Positions 1-12,295 of a stretch of 64,000 nt of DNA are shown here, in pieces. The DNA comes from Camelus bactrianus (Eukaryota > Chordata > Mammalia > Artiodactyla > Camelidae): the NCBI RefSeq assembly GCF_048773025.1, contig NC_133559.1, positions 26,566,501-26,630,500 of the forward strand. Reading direction: 5' to 3'. Position numbers and translations under genes: made by a program. Position 1 is the stretch's first letter, and each line of letters opens with the position of its first letter. The notes beneath the pieces were generated by a model. The model did no database searches. It worked only from the letters and a program-made list of their open reading frames with translations, and had not been told where the DNA came from.

Positions 1-690
1 TTCTTTCTGCTTTTGACCTTAGAGGAGCTTGTTTCCACAGCTGTGGTTCACTTGTAAGGCCAGTTGATCACTTTCCCGGCAGGGTCCCTCCAAGTAGTCA
101 CACTTTATTTGGATCACCCATGTCTGGGGTCTTTGGCTTAACAAGTGCAGGTTGAATGTCCCCACGGGGACATAAACTAGAATGCTGTGAGAAATTTAAT
201 TTAATTAAATATTTATTAATTTACTGTGAGAAACACGATTGCCCAGTGGGTCAGATATTTGTCTCAGCTGGTGATCTCGTCTTCCAGCATCTGGGGCAAT
301 GTGAGAACAACTAATCACGATCAGAGTGTTGCGAGGTGGCCCCAGAATGGGCGCACAGGGCACGTTCTTGCTCTTTAGATCCTCCTTCTTTCCAGGGTTA
401 GCTGTTCGTTCACACGTTATGAGTCACAGAGCGCTCTCCAGGGAGATGTGTGCCCCAAGCCTCAAGCAGTGGGCAGCAGGGCTGGAGGGGAAGCAGGGTC
501 CCCAGTCACCGAGCCCAGGTGTTTCCCACTGGACTGAGCTGCCCCTCGCAGAGGGAGAGTCTCCCACTGCACTTTCTGAAGCGCCTTCACCACCTCTCTT
601 TCCTTGGACACTTGCCACCTTTTAGCCTTGTATCTCTGTAACATCTTCCACTCTGGGCTCCGTTTCTCCAAAGTCCCCCTTTCTTCTGGT
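1..690. other. Intergenic DNA, nothing recognised
   Basis: No exon, RNA gene or clear repeat is recognised. A short A/T-rich block at about 190-222 is flanked by two copies of ctgtgagaaa (185-194 and 224-233), too short to assign. Open frames here overlap on both strands and look like chance frames. Confidence 0.5.
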
Positions 691-694
691 TGCC

Positions 695-1260
695 CCAGAC
701 CCTGCAGGCTGTGTAACCAATCCCAAACCCCAGTGGCTTAAAACAACACCAATCGTTTTATTATCTTTCATAGTTTCTGCGGGTTGGGGATTTGGGTGGG
801 GCATGGCCAGGCAGTTCTGACCTGGGGTGGCAGGAAATACTGGCTGGAATTGCAACAGTAGGGGCAGAGCAGCTGGGGGCAGGGGGTGGGCATCTCTCTC
901 TGTGTAGATTCAGGGGCTCTCCATGTGGTCTCCTTATCTAGATTAGATTGGGGTTTTCTCACAGCATTGGTGGCAACTGCTTACGTGGCAACTAGAGTTC
1001 CTCAGAGCAAAGATCCCAAAAGATCTAAGCAGAAATGTATAGCCTTTCTCTGACCTACTCTTGGAAGTCACATAATGTCACCTTTGCCATAGTCTAATTA
1101 GTCAAAGAGGTCACAAAATCCTGTTCTGTTTCAAGGGGGAAGAGAGTAGAGAGACCCCAACACTCAATGGGAAGATTGTCAAAGGCACATTGTGAGAAGA
1201 ACATGTGGGTGGAGGTGGTGTTGTGGCCATTCGGGGAAAGACAGAACCTGTCACAACTGC
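695..1260 (-). repeat. Old interspersed repeat, family uncertain
   Basis: The segment opens with a block (about 705-765) reading gtaacc..cccaaa..cagtggcttaaaacaac followed by a T-rich stretch. This is the reverse complement of the end of a common ancient mammalian repeat class that resembles MaLR LTRs. The body is too diverged for me to name the family. It lies directly beside the MLT1 LTR at 1292-1711, so it could be a second related piece or an unrelated neighbour. Confidence 0.4.
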
Positions 1261-1291
1261 CATGCCCCTTCATCCTCTCCCCGTTCCACCT

Positions 1292-1711
1292 TGTGTTAGC
1301 ATCCTGGGGCTGCCGTGACAATGTGCTGCAAACTGGGTGGCTTCTAGAACAACAAAAAGTTCTTATCTCCCTGTTCTGGAGACCAGAAGTCCAAAACCAA
1401 GGTGTTGGCAGAGCTGTGCTCCCGCTGAAGTCATTCAGGACCTACCTGTGCCAGGCTTCTCTCCCAGCTTCTGGTCATTCCTTGGCTTGTGGCTGTATAA
1501 CTCCAGTCTTCACATGATGTCCTCCCTGAGTGTGTCTCTCTGGACCCAAATTTCCCTTTATATAAGGGTACCAGTCCGTGCTACTCCAGTAGGACCTCAT
1601 CTGAACTAATGCCATCTGCAACTAGTCTGTCCAAATAAGGTCACATCCGTAGGTACTGGGGTTTAGGATCTAAACATGCGTTTTGGGTGGACACAATCCA
1701 AGGACAGCACA
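1292..1711 (-). mobile_element. MLT1-type LTR (ERVL-MaLR fossil)
   Basis: The sequence reads as the reverse complement of an MLT1 LTR. It begins tgttagcatcctggggctgcc, then shows the 'aactgggtggctt' block, a 'ttctggagaccagaagtcc' block, a 'tataagggtaccagt' block and ends near 'acacaatccaaggacagcaca'. No internal retroviral genes accompany it, so it is a solo LTR. It is an ancient, diverged and inert copy dating from early mammalian evolution. Confidence 0.85.
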
Positions 1712-4679
1712 CCCCTACCAGGCTCTGCAGGCTCCCCTCAGTCCAGCAAAAGCTCAGTTTGCTGCAGCGGATCAGCGAGTCCTTAGGAAATCAAACTAAG
1801 GAAGTGAATTCTCCCTACAGTGAGAGTGGCTGGTCAGTAGCCCACCTTACCTTAACTCTCCATGAGAAGAATTAAGCCAAATGAGAATGGCAGAATTTTG
1901 ATGGTTCTAGGGGAATTCAGGGGACAATAATCCTGCCTTTAAATCACACTGCTCAGTTTTCTTCCATTTATAAGGCTCATCCCCAACCTGTGCAGGACAA
2001 GGGAAGGTGTTCTTGGCCTCCCGTGTTCATCCCTGATGGTAGTGGAGTTGCTCATTGATCAACATGCCCGACGGCTTCTCCTCCAGAGCCTGAGGCTTCT
2101 GATGACTACTCTTTGATCCTCATAAGAAGGTTCTGCCAGAGGGGAGATGCTGGTGTCTTTCAATAGGTTTAAAATGAGCTCAGGACCCTGGGCGTAAGAT
2201 TTCTGGGAGCATTTGGACAGTGGGTAACCCCCTACTGATGAAGAAACCCAACCTGTGGCTCCAGGGGAACTCACCAAACTTTCACTGTGGTCTCCTCTCC
2301 TTCCCTCTTGCTTCCCCATAGTTGGCTTGGCTGAGTTAAAAGAATACCAAATTCAGCCACTTAAATGAATGACTTACCACATAGCTAGACAAACACCAAG
2401 GACGCCATTAAATGTATCTTTGTTGTAAATCTTGTTTGATTACAAAACTAAACTCTGCCCATTTATTCTATTTCTGACTCATGAACCAGCTGAGGAGGGC
2501 CACAGCTAACCCATCCAAGACATTTGTGCAAATTAGAAAATTGTTCCCCTCCTCTGGGTGGACACTGACCGAGCCTGGGTCACAGTGCTTAGCCAGCAGA
2601 ATGTAGGGTATATTTCTACCGTCTGCCCCCTCAGTGGGGTGTCCTTACATAGGGCACAACCTTGCTTGGCAGCTCTGGTCCTACCATTAGAAAATAGAGT
2701 GAAATCAGTTGCAGCCTATGATGAATGAATTGATTTGGAATGGAGGCGTGATGGTGGAAAAATACAGGTCAAGTCATTCAAAATGGTAGACTCAGAAGCC
2801 CTGTTTGTGTATCAAAACAGCTAAAATTATCTGGAAGGTTTTACATAATCCTATCATGCGTTTATTTATGGTGATCTATTTTTAAATCTTTGTGTCACCT
2901 TAGAGAGCCCGTTTGCATGCTGCCTTGTATGTAGCGGGAACTCAGTAAATACTTCTTGAATGAACTAGTACAGTATTTTAATTAGCTAGTCCTCATGTAC
3001 TGGTGCAAAAGAACAGTGTCATCTTACAAGTGAAGTCACCGAGGGGAAATATCCCGCTCGGGATCATATGACATTTGAGGGGCCCAGGGTGAACACTCCA
3101 AGGATTCATTGGAGTTCTTCAGCAGTTTCATCAGCATTAACATTCCTTAGTTAATAGTTTATCTTGTTATTGGGGGTCCCAAACATCCTAACCACACTCC
3201 TCCCCAACCCAGGTTAGGTACAAGGACAGATTTCAGAGTTTCTTACATAAGGCACCATTTTTCTTAAAGGCTCTGAGAAGAGATGCTGAGAATTGAGTTC
3301 TCAGCCATCTTGGGGGCCCAAGTATCTGATACTTAATGTATATCTTTGTCATTCTTAAGGCCAGTAGAGCTGTTATATAATCTGAATTTCCCTTCCTATT
3401 GTCACTTGGGCATTTAGTTCATGAAAGTTCTTGAACTGTGACTTCCATCAGTTCTCACCAATGCCTATGAAGTACATGAAACTGCTTGTTATAACTTGAT
3501 CATGTTATGTTTCCCTTTCCCCCTGCCTCCCACTCAGGGTGAGCTTGAACCCAGCTGGAGCTTCTACACTTGGTCCTTGGCGGGGGTTGGGCATGAGAGA
3601 ATGTTTGGGACCAGAAGGTTCTGAGTCTGTTGGAGGCGGACAGTTGGAGCTGGGTGGTGGAGGGGTGGCTGGAAGGCTGGGCTGGCCGGGAGCCCTGGAG
3701 AGCCAAGGCAGGGGCCAGGCAAGTGCGGGGGCAGCAGCCAGACCCCTGAAGAAGCAAAACAGGGGCCAGAAAGTGGGCACAACAGAGGAGAAAAACAGCT
3801 TCTGAGAAAACGGCTTGTTAAAGGGAAAATAACTTCAGGGAACGAAATGGGAAGCCACCAGGATGGAAAAGTAAGTGAAACCCAGGGAGAAATGAGACAA
3901 CCAGCCCCAAGCTGAAGCCATCTTCACTTTTTCCCCTTTTTGAAGCATCAGTGTGGATTCCGGGATGAATTTGTTACCTGAACTGAGTAAAAGCTCTCTA
4001 TTTACAGCCACATGACAGTAGCCTAAATAGAGAATTCTGGGAATACACAGAGAAGACACAAACTCATAAAGGTGACAATTCTGGGAAAATCTGAAGGGCT
4101 GGAGTAATAAAAACCAAAACACTTGGAGTCCCATCAGCTGCTGAAATACAACGCCTTGCTGTACTGTAAAAGGTCCCAGAGCACACGCTCCGCACATTAC
4201 TCACATAACGGCCACAGATCATGCTCTGTGCATCACACACCACAGGAAGTTGCCAAACCAGATGTAACCCCCAGAGGCTGAGTTCCTGGGCTGCCTGCCA
4301 CCCAGCTTTTAAAAAAACTGAATTAGTCATTGATCCCTGAGGATCAAGGAGGGTTGAGGACGAAATGCAAGCGGCTCTAACCCAATTTAAGCCTTTGCAA
4401 CTGAAATTGAGATCAAATTTCAAAGACTTGTAAACTTGCCCAGCTTCATAGACCTGAGATCGGTCTACAAGATGATGTGTTTTATAGGCCCAATGATGGC
4501 ATCTTCAAGGATTGTCCCCTGCCACAGCAAATTAGTCATTTCTCTCTGTGGCACTGTCTATACTACACTACACTTTAATTTTCATTAAAGCTGCAGAGTT
4601 TATTTACTTTAATTTCATACTGATATGTGCCATGGATATTGGTATTTAAGTTAAAGTCTTACGGCCTTCACTAGTTAAT
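1712..4679. other. Intergenic DNA with one short L2 trace
   Basis: No gene is recognised. A small L2 3'-end trace is visible at about 2905-2965 (cagtaaatacttcttgaatgaa). The rest, including a G-rich stretch at 3580-3780 with overlapping open frames on both strands, shows no conserved protein pattern. Confidence 0.5.
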
Positions 4680-4830
4680 CACCCATTCATAGAGTGTATG
4701 TTCCCTGAGGCCTGAGGCTGCAGTGCCTGGCACTTAGTAGGCATTCAATAGATGCACATATTAACTAAATGAATTTCTGTAATGCCTACTGTGTACAGTA
4801 GGGTACAGGCAATAGTACTCAATGATGTTT
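4680..4830 (+). repeat. L2 3' end fragment
   Basis: The phrase 'gtgcctggcacttagtaggcattcaatagatg' class of L2 3'-terminal sequence is present at about 4725-4760, preceded by the usual 'tgttccctgaggcctgagg' segment. It is old and diverged, with no coding capacity. Confidence 0.65.
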
Positions 4831-5404
4831 TGAAGATTAGCAAGTGCAGAGATGGCCCTTATAAGACATGTGCTTATAAGCAAGTCAAGCTCACATGATA
4901 GAAAATGATTCTAGGGAAGGTAATCTGGAATGTATTTCTGTAAAATAGAGCCTGGGTCTCACGTTCATAGGAGAAATACAGTTCTGACTGATCCTTTGCG
5001 ATTATGCTAAATAACAGAGGCTGGATAAAACTTAAGAGCCTAATAGAAATTGGAGGGCCTGCATATAAATACTGCATTAGCGGAGGGGGAGGGGAGAGGG
5101 AGGCCTGGGAGAGCCCAGTGCTGCCTCCCTCCCCGCAGCAGCTGGCCTGGGCTTCCCGGACCAACAGGCGGTTGTGATGGTGACATCTAGGAACTCAGAG
5201 ATGCCCAGCGAGACAGAGGAAGTTCTCATCCTCTAGCTTCCTTTTGCCTTCCCCAACTGGCCAGTGCTCAGAATTAACTCCCTCTCTCAACTCCTCAGTG
5301 CCCTTTGGCTCTGCCACGCCAGGACACTGGATGCTCTGTGCTGGTATTTGTTTCTGCACAGGGTGTCTCTTTGGCTGGACTGGACATCCCTTAAGGACGC
5401 AGTT
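4831..5404. other. Intergenic DNA, nothing recognised
   Basis: I see no gene, RNA or named repeat in this stretch. A frame on the minus strand at 4874-5164 has no recognisable domain and no support. Confidence 0.5.
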
Positions 5405-5545
5405 TGAATTCTATCTCCTTCACTTAGTATCAGGGTGACCTTAAGTTATGGAACTTCTCAGCCTCAGTTTTATAAGAACAGGTCTGTAAGCACCTGTCTC
5501 CCAGGGTTAGTGTAGGAGCTAAACAAGATGCATGTGTAGGGAAGC
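5405..5545 (+). repeat. MIR SINE fragment
   Basis: The block shows the typical MIR order: 'gtgacctt.agttatggaacttctcagcctcagtttt' followed by 'tgtaagcacctgtctcccagggttagtgtagga'. It is a diverged ancient SINE. Confidence 0.75.
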
Positions 5546-5609
5546 AGGGCGTGCCACGGGCTGTCTCTTCCTCGAGGTTTTCTCCAGGGACTGCTCCCTG
5601 CGTCCCCCC

Positions 5610-5725
5610 TATTCATAGCATTCATACCATGTATGGAGCGCTTACTCCGAACTGGGCGCTTTACATATGTCCTCTCTCTTTCCTCGTAACTTCAGCAGCA
5701 GAGAGTGTCTTCATTTTGCCGAAGT
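5610..5725 (-). repeat. MIR SINE fragment
   Basis: This reads as reverse-complement MIR: 'gagcgcttactccgaactgggcgctttacatatg' then 'cattttgccgaagttcagatgag'. It lies close to an oppositely oriented MIR at 5405-5545. Confidence 0.7.
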
Positions 5726-6359
5726 TCAGATGAGATATGTTTCTTGATGAGGTTGCAGTAAATAAACGGCAGATCATTCAAACCCAAGTTCTCCTCCACA
5801 CACAGCTGTGCTCTTTCCAGGACACCACCCTCTCTGCACCCGGAGGCCCTCAAGCGATGCTTGATGAAAATTACAAGGTATTACCTACAGAACTATGTTC
5901 TACAGTGAACCTTGGGAATAAAAACTTGACAATGAATCAGAAAATTAATAAAGACTCTTACAAATTCGTGGAAGTCTGAGTCTTTTTGCTCAGCTTTTGA
6001 TAATGTGACTTAAATGCTGAATAGGGCCAACTGAAGCAAACAGGAAGTTGTCACCCATTTCACAGAAATGTCAATGACACCCAAGGGCAGGATTCACTCC
6101 TTGATAATTCTTGGCAGATGGGAGTAGCTGATGTGCAAAGGGAAAATTAAAAGCTCCTCATCCGGCAAAAAAAACGAAAAACAAAAAAACCCAAAAAACT
6201 CTCCCAAGGTGGGTCCAGCGGTACATAGAATTTTTGAACTAGGATGTCATTTAGGGGTTATATAGTTGAATTCTCTTATTTTACAGATGAGAAAATCAAG
6301 GCTTGGAGAGAGTAAAATGATTTTCCAAAAGAAACTCTGAAACCAGTTATAAATTTCTT
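5726..6359. other. Intergenic DNA with A-rich tract and an old repeat trace
   Basis: An A-rich run lies at about 6167-6200. At 6232-6330 there is a trace of an old mammalian repeat with the 'ttttacagatgagaaaatcaaggcttggagag' pattern. No gene is recognised. Confidence 0.5.
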
Positions 6360-7241
6360 ATCTTTATAACTAGTCATTAGGGAAATGCAAATTAAGACCA
6401 CAGTTAGATACCACTACACACCTACAAGAACAGCTAAAATAAAAAGTAGTGACAACACCAAATGCTGGTAAGGATGTAGAGAAACTGGATCATTCATCCA
6501 TTGTTTGTGGGAACACAGAATGGGAAAAGCATTCTGGAAAATAGTTTGATCATTTCTTTAAAAACTAAATATCTATTTATCCAGAAATTATACTCCTGGT
6601 AATTTACACCAGAGAAATGAAAACTTATGTCCGCAGAAAAATCTGTATACATTGCTCATAGCAGCTTTATTTGTAACAGCCAGAAATTGAAAACAACCAA
6701 AATGTCCTTCCACAGATGAATGGTTAAACAATGGTACTTCCAGGCAATGGAAAACTACTGAGCAAAGAGAATGACCTTTTAAATATTGCAACAATTTGGA
6801 TGAATCTCGAGGTTATTATGCTGAGTGAAAAAAGCCAATCTCAGATGATTACATACTATGTAATTCCATCTCTATAACACTCTCAGATGACAAAATTACA
6901 GAGGTGGGAAACAGATTAATAGTTGTCAGGATTAGGAATGGTTGAGGGGAAGAGGTCTAGTGTGACTATAAAAATGTGGCATGAAAGAGGCCGTCACTGT
7001 GATGGTAGACCTGTATCTTGATTGCAGTGCTGGTCACACAAATCTACACATGTGATAAAATGACATAGAACTATACACACATGTTGACACACAGTATCCG
7101 TTTCCTGGTTTTGCTATTGCACCATAACTGTGCAAGCTGTAACCATGGAGGAAATTTGGTGAAGGGTATGTGGGACCTCTGTTATTTTTGCACTTTCCTG
7201 TGAATATATAATCATTTCAAAATAAAATATTTTTTTAAACT
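6360..7241 (+). mobile_element. L1M-type LINE-1 3' fragment
   Basis: The segment matches the end of ORF2 and the 3' UTR of an old L1. It starts with 'agggaaatgcaaattaagacc', continues through 'ggtaaggatgtagagaaactgg' and 'agcagctttatttgtaacagcc', and ends at 'caaaataaaatatttttttaaac'. It is 5'-truncated and does not encode a usable protein. Its divergence suggests an insertion older than the two L1 tails at 18.1 and 49.1 kb. Confidence 0.88.
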
Positions 7242-8059
7242 GAAGGACAACGCAGCAACTCATTTCTATTATGATACTTGTAATTATCTGGCTTACATGA
7301 AACTAGCTCCACATAGAGACTGGGCAAATAATAGAATCAACTCAGTTCTAGCTTGTTAAAGCGATCTGTGGCTGTTATCACAGCTACTCCAAAATTCCTT
7401 TTTAGAAAACTCCCATTTAGGTTGCAATCATTAGATTGTAAATTAAGATACTTAGGGCTGCCTTATTAGAATTTGGTAATTTCATGTTATAGCATTAAAA
7501 TAATTTGTTTGGGGAATACTGGGAGCACTTTCACAATTTTAAAACCCCATTGAAGAAAAAGTGCAAGGTATTTGGTGCCTGGATCTGGCTGCCGTCTTTT
7601 ACACTTTGAAGATGCCCCACCTAAACTAAGCACCATCTCCATCTACTGATGTGACTGAAAATGCTCAGCACTTGGTGGGGAGCAGCCCAGGGTGACTTGA
7701 ACGTGGAGCTCCTTTCTGCACAGGCACGAGGGCTTCCACTTAGGACTGATTATACCTCGGCCATTCTGCTTGTTGGGTTCTTAAGCTGGTTCCCTTGTAG
7801 CAGCTGTTTTCTAGTTTTAACAGCTGCAATTTGAATCTACAGGTAAATTGCTCATTTTCTGGGGCCCTTAGTGACCTCAGGGGTATGACTAATGCTTTCC
7901 GTTGTGACTGTACTGGCCAACCTTATGAATGAACTTCAGTTAACTGCACAGTTCCTTAGGGGCAGTTCCTCGTGGACTTTATCCATGTATGTGGTTAGGT
8001 GTGATGGCCAGAAGCTCAACTCTGCTTGGCCATTTATAAAGGCAACCCCAGTCAGTTTT
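7242..8059. other. Intergenic single-copy DNA
   Basis: No repeat, gene or RNA is recognised. The stretch is A/T-rich in its first half. Confidence 0.5.
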
Positions 8060-8479
8060 TTGTTCACAACGGCTATTTCAAACCTTCTTCACCCCCTCAA
8101 GCTCCCTGCCTGATCCCATCACATTTGCCTCCAGCTTTAGGCAGAAAGTGGAGGTTCTCAGACATTCCTTAGCTCCCCAGCCACAAAGGGACCTGCAGCC
8201 CACTCGTTTTCCTTCTTCCCCTGAGGCTCAGTGGAGGTATTCTATTTTTGTTCTGAGCTGGTCCCATCTCTAGCTCTTGACCCCATCCTTCGCCGACTCC
8301 CCCAAGACCTTTCTCCACCAATGGTCCCTCTCCCTGCTGTAGCTTCCACTTTACAGACCAGCGTAGGTGTGTACAGAAAAAAGCAGAGATTTCACAGCCA
8401 GCTAGACAAGGGTTTGAATTCCACCTCCTCTGTTTACAAGCTGTGTGATCTTAAGCTCTAAAACAAAACAAAACTGAAA

Positions 8480-8680
8480 CTCTGTATCCGTTAAACAGCC
8501 ACAACCTACTCCCCGCTTTCTCCAGCTCCTGCTACCAGCATTCTACCTCCTGTCTCTGAGTCTGACTACTCTAGGTACCTCATGAAAGTAGAATCATACG
8601 GTATTTGTCTCTGTGACTGGCTTATTTCACTCAGCATAATGGCCTCAAGTTTTACCTATGTGGTAGCATGTCTTAAGCAA
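8480..8680 (-). repeat. L1M LINE fragment
   Basis: The segment 'gactactctaggtacctcatgaaagtagaatcatac' followed by 'gtgactggcttatttcactcagcataatg' is the reverse complement of the L1 3' region. It splits the surrounding L2 remnant. Confidence 0.75.
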
Positions 8681-8823
8681 GTTTTAAAAACCATCTCAAA
8701 ACCCCCAATTCCTTACCAATAAGCCCCACATCGTCCCTTGAGTAGCTGAGGGATTAAGTACAATGGGAACTCAACATCGGTTGGCTCCCTTTCCTCTTAC
8801 TCCCTGTGGCCCTCCCCTGGATG

Positions 8824-9020
8824 AGGGCTCCTTGCCTTCTTTAATTTTTTTAAACACAAGTTTGGCTTGTTTTGTTTGTTGTATGAGGGGGTTGTAATTG
8901 GGTTTATCCATTTATTTCTATTGGGAGGAGGTGCTGGGGATCGAACCTGGGACCTTGGGCATGTCAAGCATGCGCTCTGCCACTTGAGCTATATACCCTC
9001 CCTCCAGGGCTCTTTGCCTT
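8824..9020 (-). mobile_element. VIC-type tRNA-derived SINE with target-site duplication
   Basis: A minus-strand camelid SINE body occupies 8839-9005. The region 8930-8999 is the reverse complement of a tRNA-like head with A and B boxes ('ggggatcgaacctgggac' is the inverted B box). The A/T-rich tail faces left. It is flanked by agggctccttgcctt (8824-8838) and agggctctttgcctt (9006-9020), 14 of 15 bases equal, which marks an L1-driven insertion into an older L2. Confidence 0.93.
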
Positions 9021-9414
9021 TGAACAAACATCTCTCAACTTTCAGAAACCCTCCCAAGTTCCTGGATTTCTCTCTTTACTTTAGACCTTTCCTCATCTTC
9101 ACAGAGTTCTTAAGAGCAAACTGTCTGCTCGCTGCCTCCCCTCACTTCCTTATTACTCTTCAGCACTCCGCCGAAGGACTTACGTCGCAACTACTCTAGT
9201 TAGATTGTTCCTGGGCAGGTCAATGGGAAACTCGCGATGGTCCGATCTACTTCTCAGTCTAATTTCACTTGTCCTTTCTGCAATATATGACATGAATTAA
9301 CATCACGGAATACACCTTCTTTGTTGAAATCTCCTTCCCTGGCTTCTAGCATTCTGAGCTGGGCAAAAAGCTAACTAGGGATAAGGTGAATAGACAATGT
9401 GTTTTACTGTAGTC

Positions 9415-9550
9415 TTTTTATTCATTCATTCAACAGCTATTTTTTGAGCATGACTGCATGCCAGGTACTGTCCTAGGTGCTAGAGATATCTCAGTGAACA
9501 ATGCAGACACACGTGGTGCCCTAGCCTGCTCCCGGGGCAGATGCTAATTA
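9415..9550 (-). repeat. L2 3' end fragment
   Basis: The stretch 'attcattcattcaacagctat' followed by 'catgccaggtactgtcctaggtgctagagata' is the reverse complement of the L2 terminus. Confidence 0.75.
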
Positions 9551-9659
9551 ATTAAGGGCTGGATGGTGGCAGGAGCTCCCCTACCCACTCCCATCTTTCT
9601 GTATATCATCCTCTTCTGCAACTAGTAGAAGAAAGTATCTCAAGCTTCTCTGTCTGACA

Positions 9660-9948
9660 CCATGAGCCTTGGTTGCCAGCACTCCCTTTGCCCCTCCCCG
9701 CTGCCCAGCATCACAGAAGAATTACTTTTGCCCTCTTTGATCCCACCTTTGTCTTTGCATGTAGTCCCATTGTAGGACTGATCCCAATGAATTTCTATTA
9801 TATTCTCACCTGTCTGTCCCCCTTACAAGGAGGTCAGCTGTGTGAAGTCACTGCTGGATGGGACCACACTCATCCAGGTGTTCCCAGGGCCCAGTATGGG
9901 GCCGAGCACTTAGTAGAGAGTCAATCTTCATTGGATGAATGACATCAA
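9660..9948 (+). repeat. L2 3' end fragment
   Basis: A degraded L2 is suggested by 'tgtctttgcatgtagtcccattg' and by the terminal 'gagcacttagtagagagtcaatcttcattggatgaatga' near 9905-9945. Confidence 0.55.
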
Positions 9949-9966
9949 ATGATTTTTTCTTTCTAG

Positions 9967-10151
9967 GAGTTAACTAGAATATTGTTCGGGGGAGGGTAGA
10001 GCTCAGTGGTAGAGTGCATCCCTAGCATACACGAAGTCCCGGGTTCAATCCCCACCACTTCCACTAAAAAAAATTAATAAACCTAATTACCTCCCCCACC
10101 AAAAAAACAAAAAAATAAACAAACAAAAAAGAGAGTTAACTAGAATGTTGT
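9967..10151 (+). mobile_element. VIC-type tRNA-derived SINE with target-site duplication
   Basis: The tRNA-like head begins near 9986 and contains an A-box-like 'tagagctcagtggtagagtg' and a B-box-like 'gggttcaatcccc', followed by an A-rich tail to 10132. Duplicated flanks of 19 bases, gagttaactagaatattgt (9967-9985) and gagttaactagaatgttgt (10133-10151), differ at one position. This SINE class is the best lineage marker in the window for a camelid. Confidence 0.95.
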
Positions 10152-12110
10152 GATGGCTCTTTCTGTCCTCTGATATTTTGTTGGTTTAGAATCAGAACTG
10201 CAGGGATTTTAATAAACCCTGGAAACATTTAGGAAACCTTTCAACTCTTTTGTCCTATAAATATTCCTCTACTGCCACTAATTTGGCAAATAGTTGAGCT
10301 ATTCTAAGTCTTTCTCATTCTTCTTTTTTTAGTGTGTTGAAGCTGGAAGAGACCTCAGATGAACCTCAACATTTCACAGATCAGGATCCTGTGGACCACG
10401 AAGCCCCAAGGCTTGCTCAGGGTCACCTGACTGGCTAGAGGGAGAACCCCATGAGATCTGATCCTCATCCAGGGTTCTCGCCACTATCCTCTGCTCTCTC
10501 CCCAAACTTCAAAGCAACAGGTGTTTCTGGGGGTACCTATGTGATACAAAACAGCAGGCTGGTTTCTACTGGAGAGACAGAGGTGAAAAAAGGTCCCTAC
10601 CTCGAACCATTTTATCATCTAGTAGAAAGAAAGACACATACATGGAAAATTCTAGAAAATAAATGCAAAAAATAAGTTGTGTGAAAAATCCACACAGCAA
10701 TGAACTCCACTTGAAGGACTGGAGGAGACTTCGGAGTAAATGTAGTATCTGAAGTGCACCCACTCTTCTCCTTAGGGAGAGTGGTTGTGGGGGTGTGGAG
10801 ATCCTTCGCTGGTCCTGGAGACCACTTCTAGCACAGCAGATGGGGTTGGAGGGCCGCTCATCTCTCACTGTGTGCCTACAGGAGAGGCAAGGAGCCACAG
10901 GTTTTCTTAGCAAAAGAGAACGAGGCTCAATATTTCAGGCACATGCTTATCTTTCCTTAATCTAAAACGTTCTTGAAAGAGGGTTTTCGGGCCAAGAATC
11001 TTAGTTTGCAGTTCTAGTCAACACAACTTCATTTTGTAAAACGACCTCCAGAAACGCCCGGGACGTTAAGTGATACAGGAGCGCAGAGAACAGTCAGTAG
11101 AATGAATGTGCTAATGAGGTAGTAACCCAGCTTTGCTCAGGATGAACACATTCAGGAGCCGACCAGTTAACTGCCCTTTCTAACACCCTCCAGGCATATT
11201 CTGTGTTCAGAATTTGGTAAAGCTCCTGACTTTTGTAAGTCTCAGCTCTCCTAAGCTTTTTGTTGTTTTTTCCGAGGCTTGTGGAGTGGGAGAGGAGTTG
11301 GATAAATGAACAGCCTAAAACTAGCTGAGTGACAAATCCCAGATTGAGCTATCTTGTTGTTAGGCCAAATATTGGTTATAGATCGGCATAATCACCTGTT
11401 TGTTTAGCATCATCCCGGTCCTTCATGGAGTCGCACAGACTTTCCCCTACCCCAGTTTGGGTCAGAGCAGAAGCTGTGCTCTGTGGGCTGCAAGTATTCT
11501 GTTTTGCCTGTTATTCTGGTATCAACCTTGCTCTCTAATTTATCTCCCTCTGTCATGCAGAGTCCTTGCCAAAGTGAAAAAGAATGTAAGCATCTCTGGA
11601 TCGGAATGTCTAACATTTGTCAGCCACAGATGCCTTTGTGTGAATGGTCCTTTGGAAATATTACACCACATATATCCTCCCATTCCTCTGTCTTTACTGT
11701 AAAAGCCCTTTCCTAGTCTCCAAAATATCCCTTCTCTTCATGAGGTGTCTTTCGTCTTTAAGATGTGTCACAAAGCCAAGGTTGGGAAAGATGTCATTAA
11801 ACATTTTATGTTTGTGTAGCTATATACTTCTCCATCCTCTTTCCTGGAAACCTTTTCCTCAAGGGAGAATACCTGTTTCTCTCCCCTCTAAATCATTAAT
11901 GCAACAAACATGTGCTGAGTGTAACCCTGTGCATGCCATGTATAGTGCTAGGTACCAAAGAGGATATATGAGGAATAACTCTTGTAAGAAAATGAAAGTT
12001 AATCATATCACTTCTCTACTTTGCTTATCTATTAGAAGAAAGCTTACCAATTGTATAGTCCCTTTTCTAGAATGTCAGGAGAAAAAGAGATAATTTATGA
12101 GTATTCCTAC
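10152..12110. other. Intergenic DNA with one old repeat trace
   Basis: At 10333-10440 there is a trace of an old repeat ('gaagctggaagagacctcagatgaa' then 'ggctcagggtcacctgactggctag'). The rest shows no gene, RNA or named element. Overlapping open frames near 11.4-12.1 kb have no domain. Confidence 0.5.
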
Positions 12111-12114
12111 TATG

Positions 12115-12172
12115 TGTTTTCTATCCATCCACCCACCCACCGATCCATCCATCCATCCATTCATCCTTCTGT
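12115..12172. repeat. (ATCC)n-type microsatellite
   Basis: Imperfect tandem copies of a 4-base unit (catccacccacccaccgatcc and then atccatccatcc) are directly visible. It borders an L2 fragment. Confidence 0.9.
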
Positions 12173-12295
12173 CCACTCACCTCAACACTTCCAACATCTG
12201 AGTACCTCCTTTGGACCAAGTGCTGTGTGAGGCATTGAGAACATACACAGAAGACCTGCCTGCTGCCTTCAGGGCAGTCCCAGTCCAGAGGAACC
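12173..12295 (-). repeat. L2 3' end fragment
   Basis: The order 'catctgagtacctcctttggaccaagtgctgtgtgaggcattgaga' is the reverse complement of the L2 end. Confidence 0.65.

Larger units (their letters stand above)
8060..9365 (+). repeat. L2 LINE remnant, interrupted by other repeats
   Basis: Two L2 blocks in the same orientation are visible, at about 8060-8390 and 8690-9360. The second shows 'cctcatcttcacagagttcttaagagcaaactgtctgctcgctgcctcc', typical of the interior of L2 ORF2. Between and inside them lie an L1M piece (8480-8680) and a VIC SINE (8839-9005). The element has no coding capacity. Confidence 0.65.

Noticed and set aside
8930-8999. tRNA-like sequences (also at 9990-10055, 19530-19600 and 19770-19845)
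   Set aside because: They carry A and B boxes but are the heads of SINEs with tails and target duplications, not tRNA genes.
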